The notes: a model not told the origin generated them from the letters alone. Positions 1-7,189 are shown, counted from the stretch's first letter. The stretch: 14,370 bases of DNA from an uncultured Eubacteriales bacterium (GCA_902782895.1 CACZPA010000227.1:1-14370), one strand, 5' to 3'. Made by a program: numbers and translations.

Positions 1-1059
1 CAGGGCGACGTCCGGGGCCAGCAGACCTTTGATCTGCGGACCGGTGTACATGTCGTTACCGCGATCGAGTCCGCCTGTCTGGACCTGTTGGGACAGTTTC
101 TGGAGGTGCCTGCCGCCGCGCTGCTCGGTGACGGAATCCAGCGCCGCGAGGTCCGTTTCCTGTCGTATCTTTTCTACGTCGGCGACCGGACCAGGACGGA
201 TCTGCCCTATGAATCCGAGCCGGATTCGGACTGCGAGTGGTATCGTATCCGTCACGAAGAGGCTCTGACGCCGGAAGCGATCATCCGTCAGGCCAAGGCC
301 ACTCAGGAAAAATACGGATTTGAAGATTTCAAGCTGAAGGGCGGCGTTCTGTCCCCGGACGAAGAGATCGACGCGGTTGAGGCACTTAAGGAGGCTTTCC
401 CCGACGCGCGGGTCAATATCGATCCAAACGGCTGCTGGAGCCTTGCGGATTCCCTGCGCCTCGCGCCGAGAATGAAAAAGATCCTCGCCTACTGCGAGGA
501 CCCCTGCGGTGCGGAGAACGGTTTCTCCGGGCGCGAGATCATGGCGGAATTCCGCCGGGAGAGCGGCATTCCGACCGCGACCAATATGATCGATACCGAT
601 TGGCGGCAGATGCGCCACTGCATCACGCTGCAGTGCATCGACATCCCGCTGGCCGATCCGCATTTCTGGACCATGGCAGGTTCTGTCCGCGTCGGACAGC
701 TCTGCAATGATTTCGGTCTGATGTGGGGCTGCCATTCCAACAACCATTTTGACATCAGTCTGGCGATCATGACACAGTGCGCTGCCGCGATCCCCGGCAA
801 AATGAACGGTATCGACACCCACTGGATCTGGCAGGAAGGCCGGAACCGTCTGACCAAGCAGCCTCTCAAGATCAAAGGCGGCTGTATCGCGCTGCCCGAG
901 CGCCCCGGCCTCGGCGTCGAGATCGACCGCGATCAGCTGGAAAAAGCGCACCGTCTGTACGTCGAAAAGAATCTCGGTGCGCGGAACGATGCTGCGGGGA
1001 TGCAGTTCCTGATCCCAGGCTGGACCTTTGATCCGAAAAAGCCAAGCCTGGTCCGCTGA
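1..1059 (+). CDS. gudD: glucarate dehydratase, 5' end outside the window
   Basis: Enolase-superfamily enzyme that dehydrates D-glucarate to 5-keto-4-deoxyglucarate, in the cytoplasmic catabolism of sugar acids. The reading frame is open from base 1, giving 352 residues. The E. coli family member has about 446, so roughly the first 94 residues lie outside. The sequence follows GudD closely to its C terminus (IPGWTFD near the end). Visible active-site elements, numbered from the first codon of the window, are the KxK pair in FKLKGG (K111, K113), metal ligands in IDPNG (D141, N143) and CEDPCG (E166), N195 in ATNMID, the catalytic His in CHSNNHFD (H245), and D272 in GIDTHW. All are intact, so the enzyme should be active. 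It converges on the GH43 gene, with a shared terminator between them. Its own promoter and partners are not in the window. Confidence 0.96.
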   Translation, partial: QGDVRGQQTFDLRTGVHVVTAIESACLDLLGQFLEVPAAALLGDGIQRREVRFLSYLFYVGDRTRTDLPYESEPDSDCEWYRIRHEEALTPEAIIRQAKATQEKYGFEDFKLKGGVLSPDEEIDAVEALKEAFPDARVNIDPNGCWSLADSLRLAPRMKKILAYCEDPCGAENGFSGREIMAEFRRESGIPTATNMIDTDWRQMRHCITLQCIDIPLADPHFWTMAGSVRVGQLCNDFGLMWGCHSNNHFDISLAIMTQCAAAIPGKMNGIDTHWIWQEGRNRLTKQPLKIKGGCIALPERPGLGVEIDRDQLEKAHRLYVEKNLGARNDAAGMQFLIPGWTFDPKKPSLVR

Positions 1060-1088
1060 TCTGTCCCTTCAGAATATAAACGATCGCG

Positions 1089-1172
1089 AAATAAAGAAGA
1101 CCGTGAGAACGATAGTCGAGGCAGCCAAGCCCCGGAAATCGTTTCTCACGGTCTTTATTTATGCGTTTTTTT
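1089..1172. terminator. bidirectional intrinsic terminator between gudD and the GH43 gene
   Basis: A long imperfect inverted repeat lies between two convergent genes. The left arm is GACCGTGAGAACGAT (1099-1113) and the right arm is ATCGTTTCTCACGGTC (1138-1153), differing by one bulged base. They are flanked by AAATAAA (1089-1095) and TTTATTT (1154-1160), so each strand has a U-rich tail. The plus strand has a further run of seven T at 1166-1172. It should end gudD transcription rightward and the methionine/xylosidase operon leftward. Confidence 0.88.
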
Positions 1173-1197
1173 GATGCAAACCGGTATGAACTGCCGG

Positions 1198-2763
1198 TTA
1201 TATTCTCTTCTGCCCTTTGTATTCGAAATAATCAAAGTCACAGTGAGCGCCTTCTCCCTGGCAATACAGTCCCCAGTAGGTTCCTGTAAAACCTCCGGCC
1301 GCTTCCCGGCACAGATGGGATCCGTCACAATGCAGCTTCAGTGCTTTGTACTGTCCCGGCTCTGTCGCATAGTAAATATTATAATACTGATACTCCGCCT
1401 CCAGCAGGAGCCAAACCTTCTTGACATCCTCAGACAGTACGATCGAAGCAAGCTCCGAATCCGTCCCCGCAAAACGGCGGACCGCCGTAAGAACAAGCTC
1501 TCCGTCTTTACGCGCAAGCTCGGCCCGCAGATGATAATTTTCATTCATCCAGGCGATCAGACCGGCCTGTGTTCCCTCTGGGAGATCCGCTTCCAGCACG
1601 GTCCGCGCGTCAGCGCACATATGCTGCTGCCGCCGGAGCACCATGGCAGGATTTCCCTGCTCGCATACGGTGTTCTTTTTACCGTACAGACGCAGGAAGC
1701 CGGGACGTTCCGTCAGACTCCAGTACTGTCCCTCCGGTGTCCGCAGATGGTTCCACTGCAGTCCAAGCCTTGCGGCTTCAAAATGATCACAGGCTGCCCC
1801 CGGCACAAGCTCCATATTCGGCAGATCCGGTGCGGGATAGGTGAATTCCACGCGGCCCGTCTCCGGGCTGTAGACCGGCCATTCGTCTTCCCAATCAACC
1901 GGAACGGCAAAGGTTTCACGGCCAAGGATCCGATAGTCTCCGCCATCGGGGCGAGACGCGAGCATCACGGCCCACCACTGCCCGTTCGCAAGCTGCACCA
2001 GATCGGAGTGTCCCACGCTGTGGATCGCCGCCGGCCTGCGCATCGTCCGATGCGTGCAGATCGGATTGCGCGGATTGCATTCATAGGGACCGAACAGCTC
2101 CCGGCTCCGGAATACCGAAATCGCGTGATCGTGGCTGGTACCACCTTCGGCGATCAGCAGATAATACCAATTCCCGATATGATAGATATGCGGACCTTCC
2201 GGCGTATGGGCATCATGCACCGCTCCGTCCGTCAGGAGCACATGCGGCTCGTCCAGGAGCCTGCCGCTTGCCAGATCCAGCTTCTGGATCCAGATATGGC
2301 GTGCGCTCGAAGGCCTGTCAGGATATGGCCGCAGATTTCCCAGATAATAGGCCGTCCCGTCATCATCGAAGAAAATCGTCGGATCGATCCCCTGCGCTCC
2401 TTCTATCACGACCGGATCGCTCCACGGGCCGGCAGGATCTTTCGCCGTCACGAAGAAATTGACATTGCCCCAGTAGGAGGGATCCTGTACCAGCGTCGTA
2501 ACCATGTAAAAGAGGCCGTCATGGTAACGGATCGTCGAAGCATAAATACCCTGAGAAGCCCTGACACCCGCAAGCTGCAGCTGCCCGGGACGGTCAAGGC
2601 AGTGCCCGATCTGTTCCCAGTGTACAAAATCCGTCGAATGAAAGACCGGCACTCCCGGGAAGAATTCAAATGTGGACGTAACCAGGTAATAATGCCCGTC
2701 TGCCGCGCACACGGACGGATCCGGGTAAAAGCCCGGCAGAATGGGGTTTGTAAGCGTTGCCAT
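1198..2763 (-). CDS. glycoside hydrolase family 43 beta-xylosidase
   Basis: Probable cytoplasmic GH43 enzyme releasing xylose (possibly also arabinose) from short xylo-oligosaccharides. There is no signal peptide. I chose the ATG at 2763 because AAGGAGGA lies just upstream (2771-2778); a longer reading from 2793 would place this site inside the gene. The product is 521 residues, normal for the two-domain beta-xylosidases. The N-terminal five-bladed propeller has the expected catalytic triad: base D15 in GFYPDPS, pKa modulator D127 in GIDPTIF, and acid E189 in HTPEGPH. From about residue 320 to the end is the beta-sandwich domain typical of this subgroup. The stop is next to the shared terminator. 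The gene lies 45 nt after the M20 gene with no convincing promoter or strong terminator between, so it may be the last gene of the T-box-controlled operon. GH43 is secure; the exact substrate is inferred. Confidence 0.93.
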   Translation of the reverse strand: MATLTNPILPGFYPDPSVCAADGHYYLVTSTFEFFPGVPVFHSTDFVHWEQIGHCLDRPGQLQLAGVRASQGIYASTIRYHDGLFYMVTTLVQDPSYWGNVNFFVTAKDPAGPWSDPVVIEGAQGIDPTIFFDDDGTAYYLGNLRPYPDRPSSARHIWIQKLDLASGRLLDEPHVLLTDGAVHDAHTPEGPHIYHIGNWYYLLIAEGGTSHDHAISVFRSRELFGPYECNPRNPICTHRTMRRPAAIHSVGHSDLVQLANGQWWAVMLASRPDGGDYRILGRETFAVPVDWEDEWPVYSPETGRVEFTYPAPDLPNMELVPGAACDHFEAARLGLQWNHLRTPEGQYWSLTERPGFLRLYGKKNTVCEQGNPAMVLRRQQHMCADARTVLEADLPEGTQAGLIAWMNENYHLRAELARKDGELVLTAVRRFAGTDSELASIVLSEDVKKVWLLLEAEYQYYNIYYATEPGQYKALKLHCDGSHLCREAAGGFTGTYWGLYCQGEGAHCDFDYFEYKGQKRI

Positions 2764-2808
2764 AATGGAATCCTCCTTGAAAACGGTCTTCACCGGTAAG
2801 GATGCTGA

Positions 2809-4011
2809 TCAGACCTGTCCCTCCAGGAAACGCACCGCGTAATCCGTATACAGCGCGACCTGGATCAGCATGCAGTTTTCATCAACATCAAAATGCGAAT
2901 TGTGCTGTGCGACCTGTGTATTCGGATCCGTCTCATTGCGGGAACCGACGTAGCAGTACACGCCCGGCACTTTATTGATGAACTCCGCCATATCGTCTCC
3001 GCTCAGCGCGGGCTTACGGCTGATGATCATGTTCTCGGCTCCGAAGAGCGATGTCATCACCTTCTGCGCTTCCTGCGCGGACTTCGCGCCGTTGAGAAGC
3101 GGCGCGGTATAGTTCTTCCACTCGGTTTCAACCGTACCGCCGTAGGCTTCCGCTGTCAGACGGCACAGACGGTCCAGTTCTTCATGCACCTGTTTACGCA
3201 GCTCCGGCGAAAGCACCCGGACGGTCCCCTCGAGCTCCGCTTCCTGCGCGACGACGTTATAGGCCGTACCGGCCGTGACCTTGCCGATTCCGATCAGAAC
3301 ATTGTCCATCGGGCTGGTACGTCTTGTCACCAGTGCCTGCGCGCCGATTACGATCTGGCTTGCGATATAGGCCGCGTCGATTCCGTGCTGCGGCGTCGAA
3401 ACATGGGCTCCCAGTCCGTGCACCTTGATGCGGAACCAGTCCACACTTGCGTTGTTCGGGCCTTCCATGATGACGACCTTGCCGACCGGAATATCACTGC
3501 CGATGTGAATGCCGAATGTCCGGTCCGCGCCGTCCGCGACGCCTTCCGCGACCATCGTCTGTCCGCCGTAGCCGATCTCTTCCGCGGGCTGCCATACCAG
3601 ACGAACCGTCCCGTGGAAAAGGTTGCGGTTCTTGGCAAGGAGACGCGCGGCGCCGATCAGGGCCGCCGTATGCGTATCATGTCCGCACGCGTGCATTTTG
3701 CCCGGAATCGTGCTCTGATAGGGGCATCCGCTCTCCTCCGTTACCGGCAGCGCGTCGATATCCGCGCGCAGCAGGACAGTTTTCGCGGGCAGTTCTGAAG
3801 CGCCGGTCCCGGTGATTTCCGCGACAACGCCTGTATCCGCTGCCCTGTGATGCGCAACACCGATCGCATCAAGCTCTGCCTCGATCCGTTTCTGCGTCTC
3901 ATATTCCTCGCGTCCGAGCTCCGGATGCATGTGGAAATGCCTCCGAAGCTCTACGATATACGCGTGGTCTTCCTGAACCTGCCGCAGCAGGTCCTTTTCC
4001 TGTTCTGTCAT
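2809..4011 (-). CDS. M20 family metallo-amidohydrolase (N-acyl amino acid hydrolase type)
   Basis: A 400-residue M20D-type dinuclear-metal amidohydrolase, the family of hippurate hydrolases, N-acetyl amino acid deacylases and YxeP-like enzymes. Likely metal ligands are visible: C109 and H111 in MHACGHDTH, E145 with the neighbouring catalytic E144 in QPAEEIG, H169 in GIHIGSD, and H370 in QHNSHFD near the C terminus. The central dimerisation/lid domain spans about residues 185-295. No signal peptide, so it acts in the cytoplasm. The start lies 5 nt after the metQ stop with only a weak Shine-Dalgarno (AAGAAG), which suggests translational coupling to metQ. Amidohydrolases of this family often sit beside met transporter genes in Firmicutes. 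A role in freeing methionine or a related amino acid from an imported N-acyl form is therefore plausible, but this is inference from context. Confidence 0.93.
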   Translation of the reverse strand: MTEQEKDLLRQVQEDHAYIVELRRHFHMHPELGREEYETQKRIEAELDAIGVAHHRAADTGVVAEITGTGASELPAKTVLLRADIDALPVTEESGCPYQSTIPGKMHACGHDTHTAALIGAARLLAKNRNLFHGTVRLVWQPAEEIGYGGQTMVAEGVADGADRTFGIHIGSDIPVGKVVIMEGPNNASVDWFRIKVHGLGAHVSTPQHGIDAAYIASQIVIGAQALVTRRTSPMDNVLIGIGKVTAGTAYNVVAQEAELEGTVRVLSPELRKQVHEELDRLCRLTAEAYGGTVETEWKNYTAPLLNGAKSAQEAQKVMTSLFGAENMIISRKPALSGDDMAEFINKVPGVYCYVGSRNETDPNTQVAQHNSHFDVDENCMLIQVALYTDYAVRFLEGQV

Positions 4012-4016
4012 TTTAA

Positions 4017-4949
4017 TCAGTTCTTCTTGCCGGCTGCTTCTTTCAGCGCGTCGACAGAATCATACTTGCTGGAATACAGGGTCAGCGGCGCCATCAGCGT
4101 ATCGCCGATCGCTTCGATCTCGTAACCCTGAGATTTGATCTCGGAAGCAAGATATGCCTTGTGCTGGAAGGAGTTCAGATCGATGTCTCCGCTGTTCAGA
4201 GCCTCATTCGGCAGATTGTAAGCGTCAAACTCGACCATTTCCAGATAGATGTTAGCGCCCTGATCGTCCAGAACCTTCTGGCAGGCGATCCACTGATCGT
4301 TAGAGGAGCCGCAGACGCCGACACGTACAACGGTCTTGCCCTCCTTATCGGACTGATAACCATCAACAAGAGCCAGGACTTCTTCATTCGTTCCGGAAGC
4401 CGGCTGATAATCGAAAGCCGGTACGTAAGCTTCTTTATACTTCGCGATGATATACTGTCCGACCAGATCGGTCTGGAAAGCCTCAACGATCTTCTTATAG
4501 GTCTCGTTGTCCTTCTCCGCGGATCTGGCAACGATGATGTTGACGAAAGGATTTTCTCCGCCTTCTTTCGCGGTTGCTTCCGCCTGGGACTCGATCAGCA
4601 GGCCGTCCTTGGACGGGACAAAACCGGCCGCGGTAGCGTAGGTGCCGTTGATAGTTGCCGCGCCATAGTCATCCAGCGTGGACGGAAGGGTATTCGCGGT
4701 CGTCGGAACGATCTCGATGTTGTAGATGTACTTGGTAACGTCCTTCAGCTCCGGAACCCATCCGGCCTCGGGATTCACTTCGATCAGTCCTGCGGATTCC
4801 AGCAGCTTGATCGCGCGTCCACCGTTCGTCGCGTCATCGGGGATACCGATCTTGACAGCTTCCTTCGGCTGTGCCTTGCCGCCTGCACATGCGGCGGCTC
4901 CGCTTGCCAGTACCAGTACAAGTGCCAGTGCTAACAGTTTCTTGTTCAT
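4017..4949 (-). CDS. metQ: MetQ/NlpA-family methionine-binding lipoprotein, circularly permuted
   Basis: Substrate-binding lipoprotein of the MetNI importer, 310 residues. ATG at 4949 follows GGAGGAAAC. Residues 1-21 are a lipoprotein signal ending at C21 (GAAAC; the lipobox is slightly atypical, with Ala at -3). The order of the mature halves is reversed relative to canonical MetQ. Residues about 31-179 (VKIGIPDDATNGGRA, then the conserved Asn motif TINGTYA with N101, then NPFVNIIVARS) match the usual C-terminal half. Residues 180-206 form a polar linker. Residues about 207-307 (VVRVGV, then FDAYNLPNEALNSGDIDLN, FQHKAYL and TLYSSKYDSVDALKE) match the usual N-terminal half. The cut falls at the normal join between 'SLDEL' and 'VAVPNDPTN'. 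All typical motifs are present, so the protein is probably functional. It lies 18 nt after metI, in the standard metN-metI-metQ order. The family is certain; substrate methionine rests on homology plus the Met-type T-box. Confidence 0.93.
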   Translation of the reverse strand: MNKKLLALALVLVLASGAAACAGGKAQPKEAVKIGIPDDATNGGRAIKLLESAGLIEVNPEAGWVPELKDVTKYIYNIEIVPTTANTLPSTLDDYGAATINGTYATAAGFVPSKDGLLIESQAEATAKEGGENPFVNIIVARSAEKDNETYKKIVEAFQTDLVGQYIIAKYKEAYVPAFDYQPASGTNEEVLALVDGYQSDKEGKTVVRVGVCGSSNDQWIACQKVLDDQGANIYLEMVEFDAYNLPNEALNSGDIDLNSFQHKAYLASEIKSQGYEIEAIGDTLMAPLTLYSSKYDSVDALKEAAGKKN

Positions 4950-4967
4950 TTTGTTTCCTCCAATAAT

Positions 4968-5672
4968 TTAATATTTTTTCTGAAAAAGAGAATGATTCGT
5001 GGTTCTTTTGGCCAGCGCGTTTCCGATGCTCTGCACCAGGGAGACGAAGATCAGCAGGACGATCACGCAGACATTGACGATGTCCTGATGATGCAGATTC
5101 TGGCCGTAATTGATGGCAAAACTTCCGATTCCGCCGGCTCCGACGGCTCCCGCCATCGTCGTCAGACCGATCAGACTGATCGACGTGATCGTGACCGCGC
5201 GGATCAGCTCCGGCACCGCTTCATGCAGGTATACGCGGAAAATGATGCCTGCTTTGCCGCTTCCCATCGCGGTCGCAGCCTCTACCTTGCCGGGATCCAC
5301 TCCCGCAAGCGCCGCTTCCACCTGTCTGGTAAAGAAAGGCGTCGCGCCGAAGATCAGCGGAACGATCGCGCCGCGGACTCCGATCGCCGTACCCGTAATC
5401 AGACGGGTGAACGGGATCAGGAAGATCAGCAGAATGATGAAGGGAATGGAGCGGAAAATATTCGTGACCTTATCCACGATCTGATAGATCACCGGATTCT
5501 CCATGATGCCGCCGCGGCGTGTCACGGTCAGCAGAATTCCGAAAACACCGCCGAAAAGGAACGTGAAGAGTCCCGAAATCAGGAACATCTGGAAGGTCGC
5601 GGACAGACTCTCGCCGAATTTATCCATATACGATGCGACGTTTGGCATCAGGTTCTCAAGCCATTCTGGCAT
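4968..5672 (-). CDS. metI: methionine ABC transporter permease MetI
   Basis: Integral membrane subunit of the methionine importer, 234 residues against 217 in E. coli. About five hydrophobic segments are visible (roughly residues 23-50, 73-92, 97-115, 155-180 and 197-217). The coupling-helix 'EAA' motif that docks on the ATPase is at EAATAMGSGK (131-140), followed by the conserved HEAVPELI. TTMAGAVGAGGIG (171-183) is the typical C-terminal signature of MetI-type permeases. ATG at 5672 has GGAGGTGA 6 nt upstream. The gene overlaps the end of metN by 17 nt, so the two are translated together. It should form a dimer with two MetN subunits and receive substrate from the lipoprotein encoded next. 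Confidence 0.96.
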   Translation of the reverse strand: MPEWLENLMPNVASYMDKFGESLSATFQMFLISGLFTFLFGGVFGILLTVTRRGGIMENPVIYQIVDKVTNIFRSIPFIILLIFLIPFTRLITGTAIGVRGAIVPLIFGATPFFTRQVEAALAGVDPGKVEAATAMGSGKAGIIFRVYLHEAVPELIRAVTITSISLIGLTTMAGAVGAGGIGSFAINYGQNLHHQDIVNVCVIVLLIFVSLVQSIGNALAKRTTNHSLFQKKY

Positions 5673-6753
5673 CTGCGATCACCTCCACTTTCACATTGCT
5701 GTTTCTCATATACGCGATAGCGGCGTCGATATTGCCGCTGTCGCCCGTGATCGAAACGACCAGTTCGCCCAGCGGGCTTCCCTGCAGCATTTCGACATTG
5801 GCAAGAACAATATTCATATTGACGGCATATTTTCGGGAAACCTCGGAGATCAGCGCGTCCCCGACCGCATCCCTGCCGTACAGGCACCGCAGGAGGACAC
5901 TGTTGCGGCTCTTGTCGAGCAGGGATTCGTTCTGCTCGATCAGCTTCTGCAGATTGCCCATGCCATTGGAGCTTTCAACGAATTTCCTGGTGATGGGCTG
6001 TACCGGATCCGCGAAAATATCGTAGACAAGGCCTTCTTCCACGACCGCGCCGTCCTCCATGACCGCTACGCGCTCGCAGATTTCCTTCACGACCGCCATC
6101 TCATGTGTGATCAGGACAATCGTAAGGCCCAGGCGCTTATTCAGGTCGCGCAGCAGGGACAGAATCGAAGCGGTTGCCTGCGGGTCCAGCGCGCTGGTCG
6201 CTTCATCGCTCAGCAGGATCTTCGGGTTATTCGCGAGCGCTCTTGCGATCGCGACGCGCTGTTTCTGGCCGCCGGAAAGCTCCGAGGGATAGCTTGCGAT
6301 CTTATCCCGAAGGTCCACAAGATCGAGCATCTCCAGCACGCGCTTGCGGATCTCGTCCTTTTTCATGCCGGAATACTGCAGAGTATACGCGACGTTCTCA
6401 TAGACCGTATTGCGCTCCAGCAGATTAAAATGCTGGAAAATCATCCCGATTCCGCTGCGGAGACTCCTCAGCTTCTTCTCGCTGAGCACCGTCTCCGAAG
6501 AATCGCCCTCCGCCGTATAATACAGCTTCCCGTCGCGGGCCGTTACCGTGCCAAATCCGCTGAGCGTGATCGATCCGGAATCCGGCTTCTCCAGGAAATT
6601 GATGCAGCGGACCAGTGTGGATTTGCCTGCTCCGGAATAGCCGATGATTCCGTATACCTTTCCGTCCTCTATGCTGAGAGACACGTCTTTTACAGCCGCT
6701 ACGTTATTCTCTTTCGCTGTAAAAGTCTTACTGACATGACTGATTTCGATCAA
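5656..6753 (-). CDS. metN: methionine ABC transporter ATP-binding protein MetN (TTG start)
   Basis: ATPase of the methionine importer. I place the start at TTG 6753: GAGGGG lies 7 nt upstream, and the product then begins MIEISHVSKTF, as MetN proteins do. The longer reading from GTG 6783 begins right after the T-box terminator's U-run and has no ribosome site. In the 365-residue form, Walker A is GYSGAGKST (38-46), the Q-loop Gln is Q107, the signature LSGGQ is 159-163, Walker B ends in D183-E184 and the switch His is H217. Residues about 285-360 form the C-terminal NIL (ACT-like) domain, which in this family binds methionine and inhibits transport when the cell is replete. An insertion of about 18 residues relative to E. 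coli MetN lies before the Q-loop (about residues 66-90, containing ARDGKLYYTAEGDSS). First gene after the T-box leader. Confidence 0.96.
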   Translation of the reverse strand: MIEISHVSKTFTAKENNVAAVKDVSLSIEDGKVYGIIGYSGAGKSTLVRCINFLEKPDSGSITLSGFGTVTARDGKLYYTAEGDSSETVLSEKKLRSLRSGIGMIFQHFNLLERNTVYENVAYTLQYSGMKKDEIRKRVLEMLDLVDLRDKIASYPSELSGGQKQRVAIARALANNPKILLSDEATSALDPQATASILSLLRDLNKRLGLTIVLITHEMAVVKEICERVAVMEDGAVVEEGLVYDIFADPVQPITRKFVESSNGMGNLQKLIEQNESLLDKSRNSVLLRCLYGRDAVGDALISEVSRKYAVNMNIVLANVEMLQGSPLGELVVSITGDSGNIDAAIAYMRNSNVKVEVIADARMA

Positions 6754-6783
6754 ACCGTTTTCCCCTCTCTTGGCTGCCTGCAC

Positions 6784-7077
6784 AAAAAAACCGTCCGACT
6801 AAGGACGGATCATAACCGTGTTACCACCTTATTTCGCGGCCTCATCACTGAAAGCCGCCTCGCAGAGTACCAACATACCCCTCACTGTTAACGGTGTGTG
6901 CCGTCCGAACTTATTGACTGCGCATTCAGTCCGGATGCTCCGAGACCATGTTCGTCTGCCATTTCCTCATTCCTTCTCAGCTTGCCGGAATTCTCTGTAA
7001 AGTACGGGACAGATTACTCTTCTCATCTTCGCGTTGTATTTATTCAATTGTCGCCGGCCCGGTCTCCCGGGCGGCAT
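6784..7077 (-). promoter_or_regulatory. T-box riboswitch, probable tRNA-Met type, controlling metN operon
   Basis: Leader RNA of about 290 nt between the promoter and metN. Stem I features include the GATGAGAAGAGTAA kink-turn/specifier-side sequence (7025-7010 region) and the CAGAGA and GCTGAGAAGG distal-loop motifs. On the 3' side the specifier loop reads GAACATGG, with ATG at 6949-6947 as the likely specifier. A GC-rich stem III (GCGGC paired with GCCGC) precedes the T-box core AAGGTGGTAACACGG (6830-6816). The antiterminator pairs AAGG and ACGG of the core with CCGT and CCTT downstream and leaves a TGGTAAC bulge. The competing terminator is CCGTCC (6808-6803) with GGACGG (6796-6791) and seven T (6790-6784). 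A UGGU bulge pairs with an ACCA tRNA end, which fits tRNA-Met with discriminator A. Uncharged tRNA should allow read-through. Confidence 0.93.
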
Positions 7078-7083
7078 GTGTCT

Positions 7084-7112
7084 TTTATACCACACTCGTC
7101 CGGACTTGTCAA
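7084..7112 (-). promoter_or_regulatory. sigma-A promoter of the T-box/met operon
   Basis: On the minus strand, TTGACA (7112-7107) and TATAAA (7089-7084) are separated by exactly 17 nt. That is a full consensus -35 and a one-mismatch -10. Transcription should start near 7077, at the base of a short GC-rich hairpin with a GAGA loop (7075-7053), followed by T-box stem I. Confidence 0.9.
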
Positions 7113-7144
7113 GCGGAATACCGGGAAAACCGTAAAAAAGGTCG

Positions 7145-7172
7145 TGTATAAAAGGTTGCGCTCTCTTTGCAA
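7145..7172 (-). promoter_or_regulatory. possible second upstream promoter for the met operon
   Basis: On the minus strand, TTGCAA (7172-7167) and TATACA (7150-7145) lie 16 nt apart in an AT-rich stretch upstream of the main promoter. The match is only fair. A transcript from here would simply lengthen the leader. Offered with low confidence. Confidence 0.22.
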
Positions 7173-7189
7173 AATGTTTTAAATGGCCC

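Noticed and set aside
1060..1197. Small gene between gudD and GH43
   Set aside because: The space is taken up by the terminator hairpin; no start with a ribosome site is present.
2776..2796. Small hairpin CGGT-GAAG-ACCG followed by TTTT between the M20 and GH43 genes as a terminator
   Set aside because: Only a 4-bp stem with four T, abutting the GH43 ribosome site. Too weak to claim.
1171..2799. Long open frame on the plus strand opposite the GH43 gene
   Set aside because: It is antisense to a gene with an intact GH43 catalytic triad. Its Arg/His/Pro-rich translation resembles no family and it lacks a ribosome site.
4017..4949. metQ as an assembly artefact or a truncated tandem duplication rather than a true permutation
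   Set aside because: It is one uninterrupted frame with a proper signal peptide and ribosome site. The cut is at the natural half boundary, both halves are complete and the flanking gene spacing is normal. Artefact cannot be fully excluded without reads, but the sequence gives no sign of it.
5503..6891. Long open frame on the plus strand opposite metI, metN and the T-box
   Set aside because: It crosses two recognised genes and a riboswitch on the other strand, with low-complexity shadow-type composition.
6945..6949. T-box as a Trp-type switch (UGG overlaps the AUG specifier, and tRNA-Trp lies next door)
   Set aside because: The bulge UGGU requires discriminator A while the tRNA-Trp here has G, and the downstream genes are methionine transport genes.
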